20,198 bases of DNA, taken from NCBI GenBank assembly GCA_003241215.1, contig QFOL01000042.1, positions 1-20,198 of the forward strand, written 5' to 3'. Under the pieces are notes generated by a model. That model was not told the origin of the DNA. It did not search any database and worked only from the letters and a program-made list of their open reading frames with translations. The translations under genes were made by a program, and so were the position numbers. Shown here piece after piece: positions 8,404 to 16,288 of the stretch (position 1 is the first letter of the stretch; each line of letters starts with the position of its first letter). Origin of the DNA: Agrobacterium fabrum. Its GTDB lineage: Bacteria; Pseudomonadota; Alphaproteobacteria; Rhizobiales; Rhizobiaceae.

Positions 8404-8433
8404 CTCCGGGACGGGCTGCAACCCAGCCCGGAG
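8404..8433 (-). other. GC-rich hairpin after hasR
   Basis: CTCCGGG (8404-8410) pairs with CCCGGAG (8427-8433), with a further GGG/CCC inside. The stem begins 15 bases after the hasR stop. On the minus strand ATAAACG follows, without a U tract, so it is more likely a 3'-end protecting or attenuating structure than an intrinsic terminator. Together with the neighbouring hairpin it fills the 103-bp hasR-hasA gap. Confidence 0.5.
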
Positions 8434-8448
8434 AATTTCTTCCGCGCC

Positions 8449-11259
8449 TCAGAACTTCACGTTCATCGTCGCGATAAAGGTGCGGCCCGGCGCCGTATAT
8501 GCGCTTGTGGCCGGGATATATTTGCGATCCGTCAGATTGTTGACGGCGAAGCGAAGCGTGGCCTTTTCATTGAAGGCGTAGGACCCGTAGAGATCCACCG
8601 TCGTATAGGGGTCGGTTACTTCGCGCAGATTGCCCTCGGTATCGAGCGTACGCGACTGTGTCGGCGTGACGTGATTGAGGCGCGCGCCGAGGGAGAGTTT
8701 TTCGTCGAAAAAGCGCAAGCCGCCGTCGAGCGTCAGCTTCACCTTGGGCGCGACATCGCCCGGCCAGGCAACAATTTCCCCGCTCGTCGTGGTCGTACCA
8801 TTGGAGAAAACCTGCGTTTTGTCCGGCCATTCGGTCTTGAGCAACGTCGCCGAACCGCCGATCCAGAAGCTGCGGGCATCGTAATTGCCCTCGAATTCAA
8901 GCCCGCGCATATAGGTCGTGCCGTCGAGATTGACGAAGCTGGTATAGGTGCGGTCCGCAACCTGATCTGTGACAAGATAACCGAGAGCGATGTAGTCCTT
9001 CACTTCACGACGAAACGCGGCGATTTTTATGCGCACCGAATCTTGGTCCAGCAGCACACCGTCGAAACTCATGTTTGCACCGATTTCATAAGTCCTTGCC
9101 TTTTCGGCACGGAGGAACTCGTTCGGAGCATATTCGTAGCCAACGGAATCCCCGGGGCGCGCACCGGCGAAGAAAGCCTCGAGAATTGTAGGTGGGCGCA
9201 AGCTCTCCGAATAACTCACATATGGACGTAGCCAGTCGAACGGCTTGAGTTCTATCGTCGCGGAAGGCAACCATGCAGCGTAGGTGCGATCAACATCGAC
9301 ATCATAAGACGGATATATTGTCTCGTTTCTGGTTGTTCCGAGAATCCAGGCACCCTGAGCATACCAGCTCCCATTCACGATCTCTCCAGCGCTGGCGAGA
9401 CGGTTGCATGCTGCCGCGATAGCCACAGGATTGGTCGTCGTTACTCCAAGGCAACGATTGTTCCAGTTTGTGAAAACGGCGGGATTGTAAGCCTGTGCCC
9501 AGGCGCCATAGGTGGTGACAGCCCCGGCAAGACGGCTGGGAATCCCCACGGTCTGCGTCGTCTGATTGTAGTAAGTTGCGGACCCCTTTAGGCGTGACCA
9601 GTCATAACGTATGCCGGCGCTTATCGTTATCCAGTCGGCAGGCTCAAACTCTGCATTCAGAAAAGCACTCGCCACATCGCGTCGGCCAGCAGGGCTGAAA
9701 GACGTGTAACTGCTGGCAAAGGCCGGGTTTTTCGCGATAGCGGCGCTAGTGGCAATAGATGAGGCGATATCCCGGAAAGCCTCGACACCGTAGTTTAAGC
9801 TCAGTGCACCCGCCTTGGTGTCAAAACGACTGGTATTTTCCATGCTGCCGCCGAAACTGCGCAAACCCATATCCAGATCGGTTTCAGAAGCATATGAGCG
9901 CGCCGACCGCAGCTCGTGCGTCATATTATCATTCAGCCACAAGGAGGATTTGAAGTCGATGAGCTCACTTTCCGGGTCCCAGCCAAATTTGGCGGTGACG
10001 CTGTCATTGCGCACGCTTTCCCGGTCGATCTGTTCGGCGGCCCCCTGAACAAAATCATTCTGCTGGTGCATCCACGACAGGGATGCCTGCACATCCCCGA
10101 AATCACCTTCACCCTTGAAAAAGGTCGACCAGCCATCCCGGCCGAGCAAATCCTTCATTGTCAGCGCTGTGCTTCGGGCCTCGCCTCTGGTTCCGATCTT
10201 GTATTCGTCCATGATCGTGCGGCTATAACCGGCGACGAAGGACAAAGGACCGTCCGGTGAACGGATGGCGGCCAGAACCGAGCCCTGAAAATCATAACCG
10301 TTGGTGCCGCGGGAAATATTCACCTCGCCCCCCCTGTTCTCTCCCTCCGCGATGAGGTCGGCGGCGCTTATCGTGCGGAATTCAACCTTACCACCCAGCG
10401 AACCGGCATTACCGGAGGTGGCACTCGTCATTTTTTCGACCTCAACGGCGCGGATAAAGGCTGCGTCCACATAGGCCTGACCGTTATTGGCGGAATAAAT
10501 CGAGGCGCCGCCCGTACTGAAACCACGCTGCGCATTCTGCCGCGCCCCGTCGATGGAGACGACCACGCGGCCGCTTTCCTGCAAACCGCGCACATTGGGC
10601 GAAACGGTTGGGAAGCTGCCATTGCCCTCGCCGGCATAAACACCGGAAACCCGGTTGAAAACATCACGCGTGTTGCGCACGCCGGCCGACTGGATCGCCT
10701 CACGACCGACGACGCTGACACTGGCGGGTGTTTCATAGACCCAGTCAGGGGTCCCCTGATAGCCGGAGCCAGCAATGGAGTTGCGGCCGGTTTTGCCTGT
10801 CACGGTGATGGTTTCGAGAACCGTTGTCCCATCCGCCCCGGAAAGATCGACGGTCGTTTCCCCCGCACCGATGATGACGGTTCTGCCGTTTCCGGCGATG
10901 CGGAAGTTGACGCCCGTTCCCGCCAGCAACCGCGACAGCGCCTCCCGCACCGTGAAACTGCCGGTGACGGCGTTGGTGCGCACGTTGCCGGCCGATGGTG
11001 TGGCAAGCGTGACCTGCAGGCCGGATTGCCGACCGAAAGCCCCCACGACGGAAGACAGCGGCTGGGCCGGAATGTTGAACGGACGCCTCGTCTCCTGCTC
11101 GCCGCCTGAACGGCGGGAATTTACGGTGTCAGCCTCGACCTGGGCAAAAACGGGCGCTGCAAACGAAACGACGATCGCCGTCGTCGCCAGCAGCATGGCC
11201 ATCCGCACCTGCTGTGCCATTTTTTCCGCTGAACCGGTCTTGCATTTCTGGAGGCGCAT
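8449..11259 (-). CDS. hasR: HasR-like TonB-dependent receptor with N-terminal signalling domain
   Basis: This outer-membrane receptor probably takes ligand from HasA and signals to HasS. The 936-residue protein has a signal peptide ending APVFAQ (about residue 40), an STN signalling domain (about 60-130), a TonB box-like TVLETITVT (146-154), a plug (about 170-300) and a 22-strand-type barrel ending in Phe936. LRPP (687-690) and PNEFLRAEKARTYEIG (712-727) correspond to the FRAP and NPNL boxes of heme receptors. Cys603 and Cys618 sit in one predicted extracellular loop and could form a disulfide. Only three histidines exist (397, 448, 863), none in the plug or between the two boxes, unlike Serratia HasR with its two heme-binding histidines. 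Start 11259 has AGGAAG upstream; an internal ATG at 11220 (MAQQVRM) is also plausible. A non-heme substrate cannot be excluded. Confidence 0.88.
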   Translation of the reverse strand: MRLQKCKTGSAEKMAQQVRMAMLLATTAIVVSFAAPVFAQVEADTVNSRRSGGEQETRRPFNIPAQPLSSVVGAFGRQSGLQVTLATPSAGNVRTNAVTGSFTVREALSRLLAGTGVNFRIAGNGRTVIIGAGETTVDLSGADGTTVLETITVTGKTGRNSIAGSGYQGTPDWVYETPASVSVVGREAIQSAGVRNTRDVFNRVSGVYAGEGNGSFPTVSPNVRGLQESGRVVVSIDGARQNAQRGFSTGGASIYSANNGQAYVDAAFIRAVEVEKMTSATSGNAGSLGGKVEFRTISAADLIAEGENRGGEVNISRGTNGYDFQGSVLAAIRSPDGPLSFVAGYSRTIMDEYKIGTRGEARSTALTMKDLLGRDGWSTFFKGEGDFGDVQASLSWMHQQNDFVQGAAEQIDRESVRNDSVTAKFGWDPESELIDFKSSLWLNDNMTHELRSARSYASETDLDMGLRSFGGSMENTSRFDTKAGALSLNYGVEAFRDIASSIATSAAIAKNPAFASSYTSFSPAGRRDVASAFLNAEFEPADWITISAGIRYDWSRLKGSATYYNQTTQTVGIPSRLAGAVTTYGAWAQAYNPAVFTNWNNRCLGVTTTNPVAIAAACNRLASAGEIVNGSWYAQGAWILGTTRNETIYPSYDVDVDRTYAAWLPSATIELKPFDWLRPYVSYSESLRPPTILEAFFAGARPGDSVGYEYAPNEFLRAEKARTYEIGANMSFDGVLLDQDSVRIKIAAFRREVKDYIALGYLVTDQVADRTYTSFVNLDGTTYMRGLEFEGNYDARSFWIGGSATLLKTEWPDKTQVFSNGTTTTSGEIVAWPGDVAPKVKLTLDGGLRFFDEKLSLGARLNHVTPTQSRTLDTEGNLREVTDPYTTVDLYGSYAFNEKATLRFAVNNLTDRKYIPATSAYTAPGRTFIATMNVKF

Positions 11260-11317
11260 ATTGCTTGTGTCTTCCTGTCTTTCGCTCCGGAAATATCTTG
11301 ACCGGATTACTCAACAA

Positions 11318-11346
11318 AAAGACGATTGCCTCGGCGATTTTTTTCA
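11318..11346 (-). promoter_or_regulatory. Predicted HasI-dependent ECF promoter of hasR
   Basis: On the minus strand the element reads TGAAAAAAATC-N11-CGTCTTT. The same words with the same spacing stand before hasS. CGTC is a classic ECF -10 motif and the distance back to the GAAAAA core (about 15) fits ECF promoters. The -10 lies 62 bases before the hasR ATG. It sits in the 150-bp AT-rich gap between hasS and hasR, in which no other gene is seen. Confidence 0.75.
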
Positions 11347-11409
11347 GGGCTTCGGAAGAAATTTTATAAATTACTGAAAATAAATATGATTTTTTTGTTC
11401 CAAAATATT

Positions 11410-12405
11410 TCAGAAGCGGGTGATGATGCGAGCGCTGCCGCCGACCATATGCACCTTGCCCTTGTAGGGCTCCACCAGAGCTTCGAGCGCGCGGTCCGGA
11501 TCCCGCAGATCGTAAAAACCCGTCACCCTCTGTTCGGCAAGCCGCTTGTCGGCCATGGTCAGCCATGCCGGATGGTATCGCTGGATCTGCTCCACGACCG
11601 AACCTATCGTGGCGTCGACCACATAGAGCTCGCCATTGCGCCAGCCGCCAATATCCTCGACGGAAACAGTCTCTTTGCGGATCGCGCCGGAAGCGTCGAC
11701 AATCAGCATCTCGCCGGGCGCGAGCCGGGTTGGCGGTCCCTTGCGGAAGGACGCCTCCACGGAACCATGCGCCAGCGCAACCTGGGTCACACCATCCGTC
11801 AGATCGACATCAAAAGACGTGCCCAGCACCTGAACGGTGAGGTTTTTCGCCTCAACGACAAAGGGACGCGTCTGGTCTGGCACCACATCGAAAAAGGCTT
11901 CGCCCTTCAGCACCTTCACATTGCGGCGGCCATTCGTAAAATCGATGGAAAGCGCGCTCGCCGCGGCAAGCTGCACCCGGCTGCCGTCCTCCAGCGTTAT
12001 CGTGCGGCTTTCGGCGGTGCTGGTCTGATAGTCAGCCTCGAAACGCACGAGAAATGCCGGGACGAACAGTGTCGCAAGACAGAGGGAAGCCGCCGCCACC
12101 GCAGCGCCGGCATAATGCCGCATGGACCAGCGCCGCCGCGATGGCTTTGCCGCGGCCTTGGCCGGGAGATGTGGAGCGTCTTCCCAGAGATTCCTGAATT
12201 CCGGCTCGACCAGACCGAGGTTCCGCCACGTCTTGCATGTCCGCTCCCAGGCAAGACGGTTTCCCGGCGAGGCCGCCAGCCACCGCTCGAATTCAGCCTT
12301 CAGACGTGGTTCTGCCGCGCCCGACTGCAACCGCAGCAACCAGTCGGCCGCCTCTTCCGCTTTCCCTTCCGGCAGTTCAATTTTCTTATCTGGATCGAGG
12401 GTCAT
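11410..12405 (-). CDS. hasS: HasS/FecR-like anti-sigma regulator
   Basis: This inner-membrane protein is expected to hold the adjacent sigma factor inactive until the receptor signals. The 331-residue protein has the FecR plan: an N-terminal cytoplasmic anti-sigma part (about 15-75, with EEAADWLLRLQSG and FERWLAASPGNRLAWER), a single membrane helix near 97-120, a periplasmic FecR domain (about 126-225; TITLEDGSRVQL, LKGEAFFDV, FVVEAKNLTVQVLGTSFDV) and a C-terminal STN-like domain that contacts the receptor signalling domain. It lies between sigma gene and receptor, as in Serratia. AAGGAA is about 13 bases before ATG 12405. A predicted HasI promoter precedes it, so its synthesis probably rises with HasI activity, a negative feedback. 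Confidence 0.88.
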   Translation of the reverse strand: MTLDPDKKIELPEGKAEEAADWLLRLQSGAAEPRLKAEFERWLAASPGNRLAWERTCKTWRNLGLVEPEFRNLWEDAPHLPAKAAAKPSRRRWSMRHYAGAAVAAASLCLATLFVPAFLVRFEADYQTSTAESRTITLEDGSRVQLAAASALSIDFTNGRRNVKVLKGEAFFDVVPDQTRPFVVEAKNLTVQVLGTSFDVDLTDGVTQVALAHGSVEASFRKGPPTRLAPGEMLIVDASGAIRKETVSVEDIGGWRNGELYVVDATIGSVVEQIQRYHPAWLTMADKRLAEQRVTGFYDLRDPDRALEALVEPYKGKVHMVGGSARIITRF

Positions 12406-12464
12406 TGAACCGGGTCAGTTCCTTTGCGGGGGCGGAGGAGAAGCATCGTCTTCTGCATTGCTAT

Positions 12465-12493
12465 AAAGACGTTTAACGACGGGATTTTTTTCA
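12465..12493 (-). promoter_or_regulatory. Predicted HasI-dependent ECF promoter of hasS
   Basis: This is the second copy of TGAAAAAAATC-N11-CGTCTTT, placed between hasI and hasS. The CGTC lies 63 bases before the hasS ATG, one base different from the spacing at hasR. The N11 spacer differs between the two copies, so this is a conserved signal rather than a duplication. No such element was found before hasI itself. Confidence 0.75.
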
Positions 12494-12516
12494 CAAACGG
12501 GACAATCGAGGTTAAT

Positions 12517-13017
12517 TTACTTCATTTCTCTGGTAATCGCGGCAATGCCGCCCTTGATGAGCCGGTGTGCGCTAGCCACGGACACGCCAAGGTGACGGGC
12601 GATCTCCTCCATATTGTAACCCCCGAATCTGTGCATTTCCAATGCCACCCGCGCCTGAACCGGCAGCCCGGCCAAAATAGTCCGCATCTGCCGGACTTCG
12701 TCGCAGAAGAGGGCATGCTCCTCCGGCGTGCCATTATCCTGCGGCACGCCCCAGAACGGCGTATCGTTCGGCCGCTCCCGGAGGTCCTGGCGGCTGCGCC
12801 TGATATTGTCGAGCGCGAGATTGCGCACGATGCGGAAGAGATAGGATTTGAGATTGGAAGGATTGCCGGAGGCCTCGGGAACGAATTTCAGGAACGCCTC
12901 CTGAACCACGTCCTCCGCATCCGCCCGCGACCCCAGAATGAGGGTGGCGTATTTGATCAGGTCGACCCTATGCGCGACGTAAGCGTTATAACGCTTGTCA
13001 TCTTCCCGTATGCCCAT
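12517..13017 (-). CDS. hasI: HasI/FecI-like ECF sigma factor
   Basis: This 166-residue extracytoplasmic-function sigma factor of the iron-starvation (FecI) group should direct transcription of hasS and hasR. Region 2 is visible at about 26-74 (SRADAEDVVQEAFLKF, then LKSYLFRIVRNLALDNIRR). Region 4 lies at about 108-160 with a helix-turn-helix GGYNMEEIARHLGVSVASAH. The length is normal for the group. It is followed by an anti-sigma gene and a TonB receptor with STN domain, which makes a complete cell-surface signalling unit. The ribosome site is weak. A RirA-type iron box and a TTGATA -35-like word lie about 115-130 bases upstream, suggesting direct iron control and no autoregulation. Confidence 0.9.
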   Translation of the reverse strand: MGIREDDKRYNAYVAHRVDLIKYATLILGSRADAEDVVQEAFLKFVPEASGNPSNLKSYLFRIVRNLALDNIRRSRQDLRERPNDTPFWGVPQDNGTPEEHALFCDEVRQMRTILAGLPVQARVALEMHRFGGYNMEEIARHLGVSVASAHRLIKGGIAAITREMK

Positions 13018-13131
13018 GTCTCAACCGAGAGAAATTTCAAGGATCGACGAAACCTGCCGCCCCCCGAATGGCCGCACAATTTTGCCGCCCAAAGCTCTAG
13101 CATCCAAACCGCAGATCGAACAGGTATTTCA

Positions 13132-13146
13132 TGACTATTATTATCA
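13132..13146. promoter_or_regulatory. Iron-responsive operator (RirA/IRO-type) upstream of hasI
   Basis: TGACTATTATTATCA matches the rhizobial iron-responsive operator TGA-N9-TCA exactly. On the minus strand it overlaps a -35-like TTGATA (13142-13147), with TACCTG possible as a -10. The same overlap of box and TTGA is seen at the other iron box in this window. The fixed core is only six bases, so a chance match is possible, but position and similarity to the second box support it. Confidence 0.6.
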
Positions 13147-13204
13147 AGAATTTGTGCGCGCTGCCATTCATAAAGACAGCCGTGCGTGACAGGCGTACGA
13201 CCTT

Positions 13205-13243
13205 GGCAAGCGGACCCGGCAACGAATGCGGCCGGGTCTTGCC
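13205..13243 (-). terminator. Hairpin after the FecE-type ATPase gene
   Basis: GACCCGGC (13213-13220) pairs with GCCGGGTC (13231-13238) over a 10-base loop, extended below a small bulge by GGCAA/TTGCC. It begins just past the stop of the ATPase gene read on the minus strand. No U tract follows on that strand, so termination may be weak or Rho-dependent. It separates the ABC operon from the hasI promoter. Confidence 0.4.
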
Positions 13244-13245
13244 TG

Positions 13246-13998
13246 TCAGATAGCCCCGTCGACGATGACCATCGGCCTGCCCTGCGAACAGGGCTCGATA
13301 CGCGCATCGATGCGATAGATATCGCGCAGCATCTCCGGCGTTATCACCGCCTCGGTATTGCCGCTTACCACCATTTCGCCGCGCGCAATCACCATCGTAT
13401 TGGCGCAATAACGAAGCGCGTGGTTGAGATCATGCAGGGCGATCAGCACGATCATGCCTGTCTTCTGCGCCAGATCGGTGACGAAACCCAGAACCTCGAT
13501 CTGCCGGTGAAGATCGAGCGCGGAGGTCGGCTCGTCCATCAGCAGCACTTCCGGCTTGCGGGCGAGCGCCTGCGCCAGCGACACGAGCTGCCGCTGGCCA
13601 CCCGACAATTCGCCAAGTCCGCGGAAAGCCAGTTCCTGTATTTTCAGCGCCTTGAGAATGGCGTCGATCTCGAACAGTTCATCGTCCCGAACCCGCCAGC
13701 CGCCGCCCTGCTTGGCGGAAAGCAGCACGGATTCATAGACGGTCAGCACGGCGTTGGCGCCCGTATCCTGCGGCATATAGCAGATGGCGCGGTCGCCTCG
13801 GGCCGTATCGGAAAGTTCAACCAGTCCCGGACCGGAAATCAGGCTGGCGATGCGTTTGAAAAGCGTGGACTTGCCGGCGGCATTGGGACCGATCACGGCC
13901 GTAACGCTGCCGCTCTCCAGCGTATCGATGCCGACCTTGGAGAGAACCGTGGTGCGCCCATAGGCGGCGCCGACATCTTTCAGTGCGAGCGCTACCAT
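13246..13998 (-). CDS. FecE/FepC-type ABC transporter ATPase
   Basis: This is the cytoplasmic ATPase of an iron-siderophore/heme/cobalamin-family importer. The 250-residue protein has Walker A GPNAAGKS at 37-44, signature LSGGQ at 131-135, Walker B VLLMDEP at 151-157 and the H-loop in ALHDLNHAL. AGGAGA lies 5 bases before ATG 13998, and the start overlaps the end of the permease gene by 7 bp. It is the last gene of the operon binding protein 1, binding protein 2, permease, ATPase. The ligand cannot be decided from this subunit. Confidence 0.92.
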   Translation of the reverse strand: MVALALKDVGAAYGRTTVLSKVGIDTLESGSVTAVIGPNAAGKSTLFKRIASLISGPGLVELSDTARGDRAICYMPQDTGANAVLTVYESVLLSAKQGGGWRVRDDELFEIDAILKALKIQELAFRGLGELSGGQRQLVSLAQALARKPEVLLMDEPTSALDLHRQIEVLGFVTDLAQKTGMIVLIALHDLNHALRYCANTMVIARGEMVVSGNTEAVITPEMLRDIYRIDARIEPCSQGRPMVIVDGAI

Positions 13999-15059
13999 GC
14001 ACGTCTCCTGTTGCCGAAAATGAGCGCGAAGAAGAACGGAACGCCGACAAGCGCCGTGATGACGCCGATCGGCAGGACAGCGCCGGGAATGAGAACCTTG
14101 CTGATGACCGAGGTTGCCGACAGCAGCAGCGCACCGCAGATCACCGAGCCGGGCAGGAAGAAACGCTGGTCCTCACCCACCACCATGCGGGCGATATGCG
14201 GACCGACAAGCCCGACGAAACCGATGGTGCCGACAAAGGAAACCGGAATGGCCGCCAGCAGGCTGACCGTCAGCATGGTCGTCAACCGCAGCCGCCGGAC
14301 ATTGATGCCCATGCTGGCCGCCTTGTCGTCACCCAGTCTCAGCGCTGTCAGCGCCCAGGCATTGCGCATGAACAACGGTACGGTGACGAGAAGAATGGCG
14401 GCGGTAATATAGACCTTGTCCCAGGTCGCCTTCGTCAGGCTGCCCATGGTCCAGAAAACCACGGCGGCAAGCGCCTGTTCGGAGGCGAGATATTCGAGCA
14501 GCGACAGCGCCGCATTGAAGGTGAACACCAGCGCGATGCCGAGCAGCACGATGGTCTCGACCGTCACCCCGCGAAGCGTCGAGGCGAAATGGATGAAGAG
14601 AGCAGCGACCATGGCCATGATGAAGGCGTTGATCGGCACCATGTAATGCACCGCGCCCGGAAAGATCGCCACGCCGCCAACCAGCGCCAGCGCCGCACCG
14701 AAGCTTGCCGCCGCCGAAATGCCGAGCGTGAAGGGGCTGGCGAGCGGGTTCGACAGGATGGTTTGCATCTGCGCACCCGCAACCGAAAGCGACGCTCCGA
14801 CGGTCACCGCCATCAGCGCGATCGGCATGCGAATATCCCAGATCACCACCCGAAGCTGGTTTCCGACGGCGGCCGGATCGGCAATCGTCGCCAGAACCTC
14901 GGAGAGCGTATAGCGCGCCGGACCGAGCGCCATATCGGCGGCCATGCTGAAACACAGCGCGATAAAAAGCCCGAAGAGGATGATTATCCTGCGCGCGGCA
15001 AGGGCGCGATATTGATCGCGCCCACTGATGCCAACCGCGCTTTCATTCAGCGAACTCAT
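13992..15059 (-). CDS. FecCD-family ABC transporter permease
   Basis: This is the inner-membrane channel of the importer. The 355-residue product shows multiple hydrophobic helices and FecCD family segments: ARYTLSEVLATIADP, RMPIALMAVTVGASLSVAGAQ, NPLASPFTLGISAAASFGAA, SFVGTIGFVGLVGPHIARM and LPIGVITALVGVPFFFALI. A single permease gene suggests a homodimer. ATG 15059 is preferred over a longer reading frame because it forms an ATGA overlap with the stop of binding protein 2 and gives the standard cytoplasmic N-terminus; AAAGG lies about 10 bases upstream. Confidence 0.9.
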   Translation of the reverse strand: MSSLNESAVGISGRDQYRALAARRIIILFGLFIALCFSMAADMALGPARYTLSEVLATIADPAAVGNQLRVVIWDIRMPIALMAVTVGASLSVAGAQMQTILSNPLASPFTLGISAAASFGAALALVGGVAIFPGAVHYMVPINAFIMAMVAALFIHFASTLRGVTVETIVLLGIALVFTFNAALSLLEYLASEQALAAVVFWTMGSLTKATWDKVYITAAILLVTVPLFMRNAWALTALRLGDDKAASMGINVRRLRLTTMLTVSLLAAIPVSFVGTIGFVGLVGPHIARMVVGEDQRFFLPGSVICGALLLSATSVISKVLIPGAVLPIGVITALVGVPFFFALIFGNRRRAW

Positions 15060-16195
15060 TGGTTCAAACCTTTTTCGAGCGAGGCGAAATAACCCGGCTT
15101 GTAGGTGACGGGGAGGAATTTGCGGTGAAATTCCTCGAAATTCTTTTCCGGATCGAGATCGGCGAAGAGATCGGGATGGAACCACTTGGCGAATTGCTGG
15201 ATCGGGAAGAATTCGTAGGGCGCGCCATAGAACTGGTGCCAGACGGCATGGACATTGCCTTCCTTCACGGCCTTCAGTTCCGGAAACGGCGTGCGCTTCA
15301 TCAGATTGGCCAGCCGCTCACGCGAGAGAGCCATATCCGCCCCGCGCCCGACCGGAACGAACTGGTTGATGTCGGATTCGGCAGCCCAGTTGGAACCGGT
15401 GACGATGACGTGGTCCGGATCGGCAACGACGAGCTGTTCGGGATTGAGATCGCCGAAAGTCGTCTTGATGATGCCGTCGGCAATATTACGGCCGCCGGCC
15501 AGATCAACCATCGCACCGAAATTGGCCGACCCAAAGGTGCGGCAGCAGTTATTTTCGCCGGAAATGCCGGGAGAGCGCTCGATGAAGACGTTAGGACGCT
15601 TCAGATCCTTGGCGCTGGCGATCCGGTCGGTTACGCGTGCGATTTCGGCGCGGCGATAGGCGATGAATTCCCCGGCCCGCTCTTCGGCGCCGAACAGTTT
15701 TCCGAGAATTTCAATCGAGGCTTCGCTGTTCTTTTCAGGGTCGATACGGAAGTCGAGATAGACGATCTTGATGCCGGCGGCCGCGGCCTTCTCTTCGAAA
15801 CCGCTTTCCTTGGCGGTTTTTTCCGTTTCCAGGTTGAGGGTGATGACATCGGGCGAAAGGGTGATCGCCGTTTCGAGGCTGAAGTCGCCCTGCGGCAGAT
15901 AACCGAACCGCGGCAATTTTTCGATCTGCGGAAAACGCTCGACATAGGCCGCGTAGCTGTCAGGGTCCTTCTTAATGAGGTCGTCACGCCAGCCGACGAT
16001 ATTTTCGAAGGTCTGCTCGCCCCTGAGCGCCGCTATAACGTGGATCTGGCGTGCCTCGCCGACGATGACGCGCCTGGCCGGCAGGTCCAGCTCGACCTTG
16101 CGTCCGGTGACGTCGGTAATCTCCGCCGCCAAAACGGGCACGGCGAGAAGAGAGAAAGCCAGCACCGCAAGATGCCTGAGGGCGTTGAGCCGCAT
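15056..16195 (-). CDS. FecB/BtuF-type periplasmic binding protein (second of a tandem pair)
   Basis: This is the periplasmic ligand-binding protein of the FecCD importer. The 379-residue protein has a signal peptide ending VLAA (about residue 24) and the two-lobe class III binding-protein pattern (DVTGRKVELDLPARRVIVG, SPDVITL, NPEQLVVADPDHVIVTG). ATG 16195 is chosen over an upstream in-frame ATG at 16228 because AAGGGGA lies 7 bases before it and the signal peptide then starts correctly. Its only cysteines are the adjacent pair Cys217-Cys218. It is clearly paralogous to the protein encoded just upstream, with conserved VHA-WHQFY and KW-HPDLF segments. The ligand is unknown. The ATGA overlap with the permease gene indicates tight coupling. 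Confidence 0.88.
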   Translation of the reverse strand: MRLNALRHLAVLAFSLLAVPVLAAEITDVTGRKVELDLPARRVIVGEARQIHVIAALRGEQTFENIVGWRDDLIKKDPDSYAAYVERFPQIEKLPRFGYLPQGDFSLETAITLSPDVITLNLETEKTAKESGFEEKAAAAGIKIVYLDFRIDPEKNSEASIEILGKLFGAEERAGEFIAYRRAEIARVTDRIASAKDLKRPNVFIERSPGISGENNCCRTFGSANFGAMVDLAGGRNIADGIIKTTFGDLNPEQLVVADPDHVIVTGSNWAAESDINQFVPVGRGADMALSRERLANLMKRTPFPELKAVKEGNVHAVWHQFYGAPYEFFPIQQFAKWFHPDLFADLDPEKNFEEFHRKFLPVTYKPGYFASLEKGLNQ

Positions 16196-16227
16196 GAGAA
16201 GTCCCCTTGTTCCAGAAGAAAGCGACA

Positions 16228-16247
16228 AAGCCGCATGGCTGCGGCTT
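16228..16247 (-). other. Intergenic hairpin between tandem binding-protein genes
   Basis: AAGCCGC and GCGGCTT form a perfect 7-bp stem with a six-base loop in the 93-bp gap between the two binding-protein genes. On the minus strand the stem is followed by TGTCGCTTTC, a poor U tract. A structure here could protect the first gene's 3' end and make binding protein 1 more abundant; that is inference. Confidence 0.4.
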
Positions 16248-16288
16248 CATCCATGGATCAGACGGCGCTCCTCTTCACCGTCCCTGTA

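Noticed and set aside
11389..11400. Third GA-T7 run near hasR as another HasI promoter
   Set aside because: It lacks the AAAGACG word 11 bases away and is followed by GTT instead of CA, so it is ordinary AT-rich sequence.
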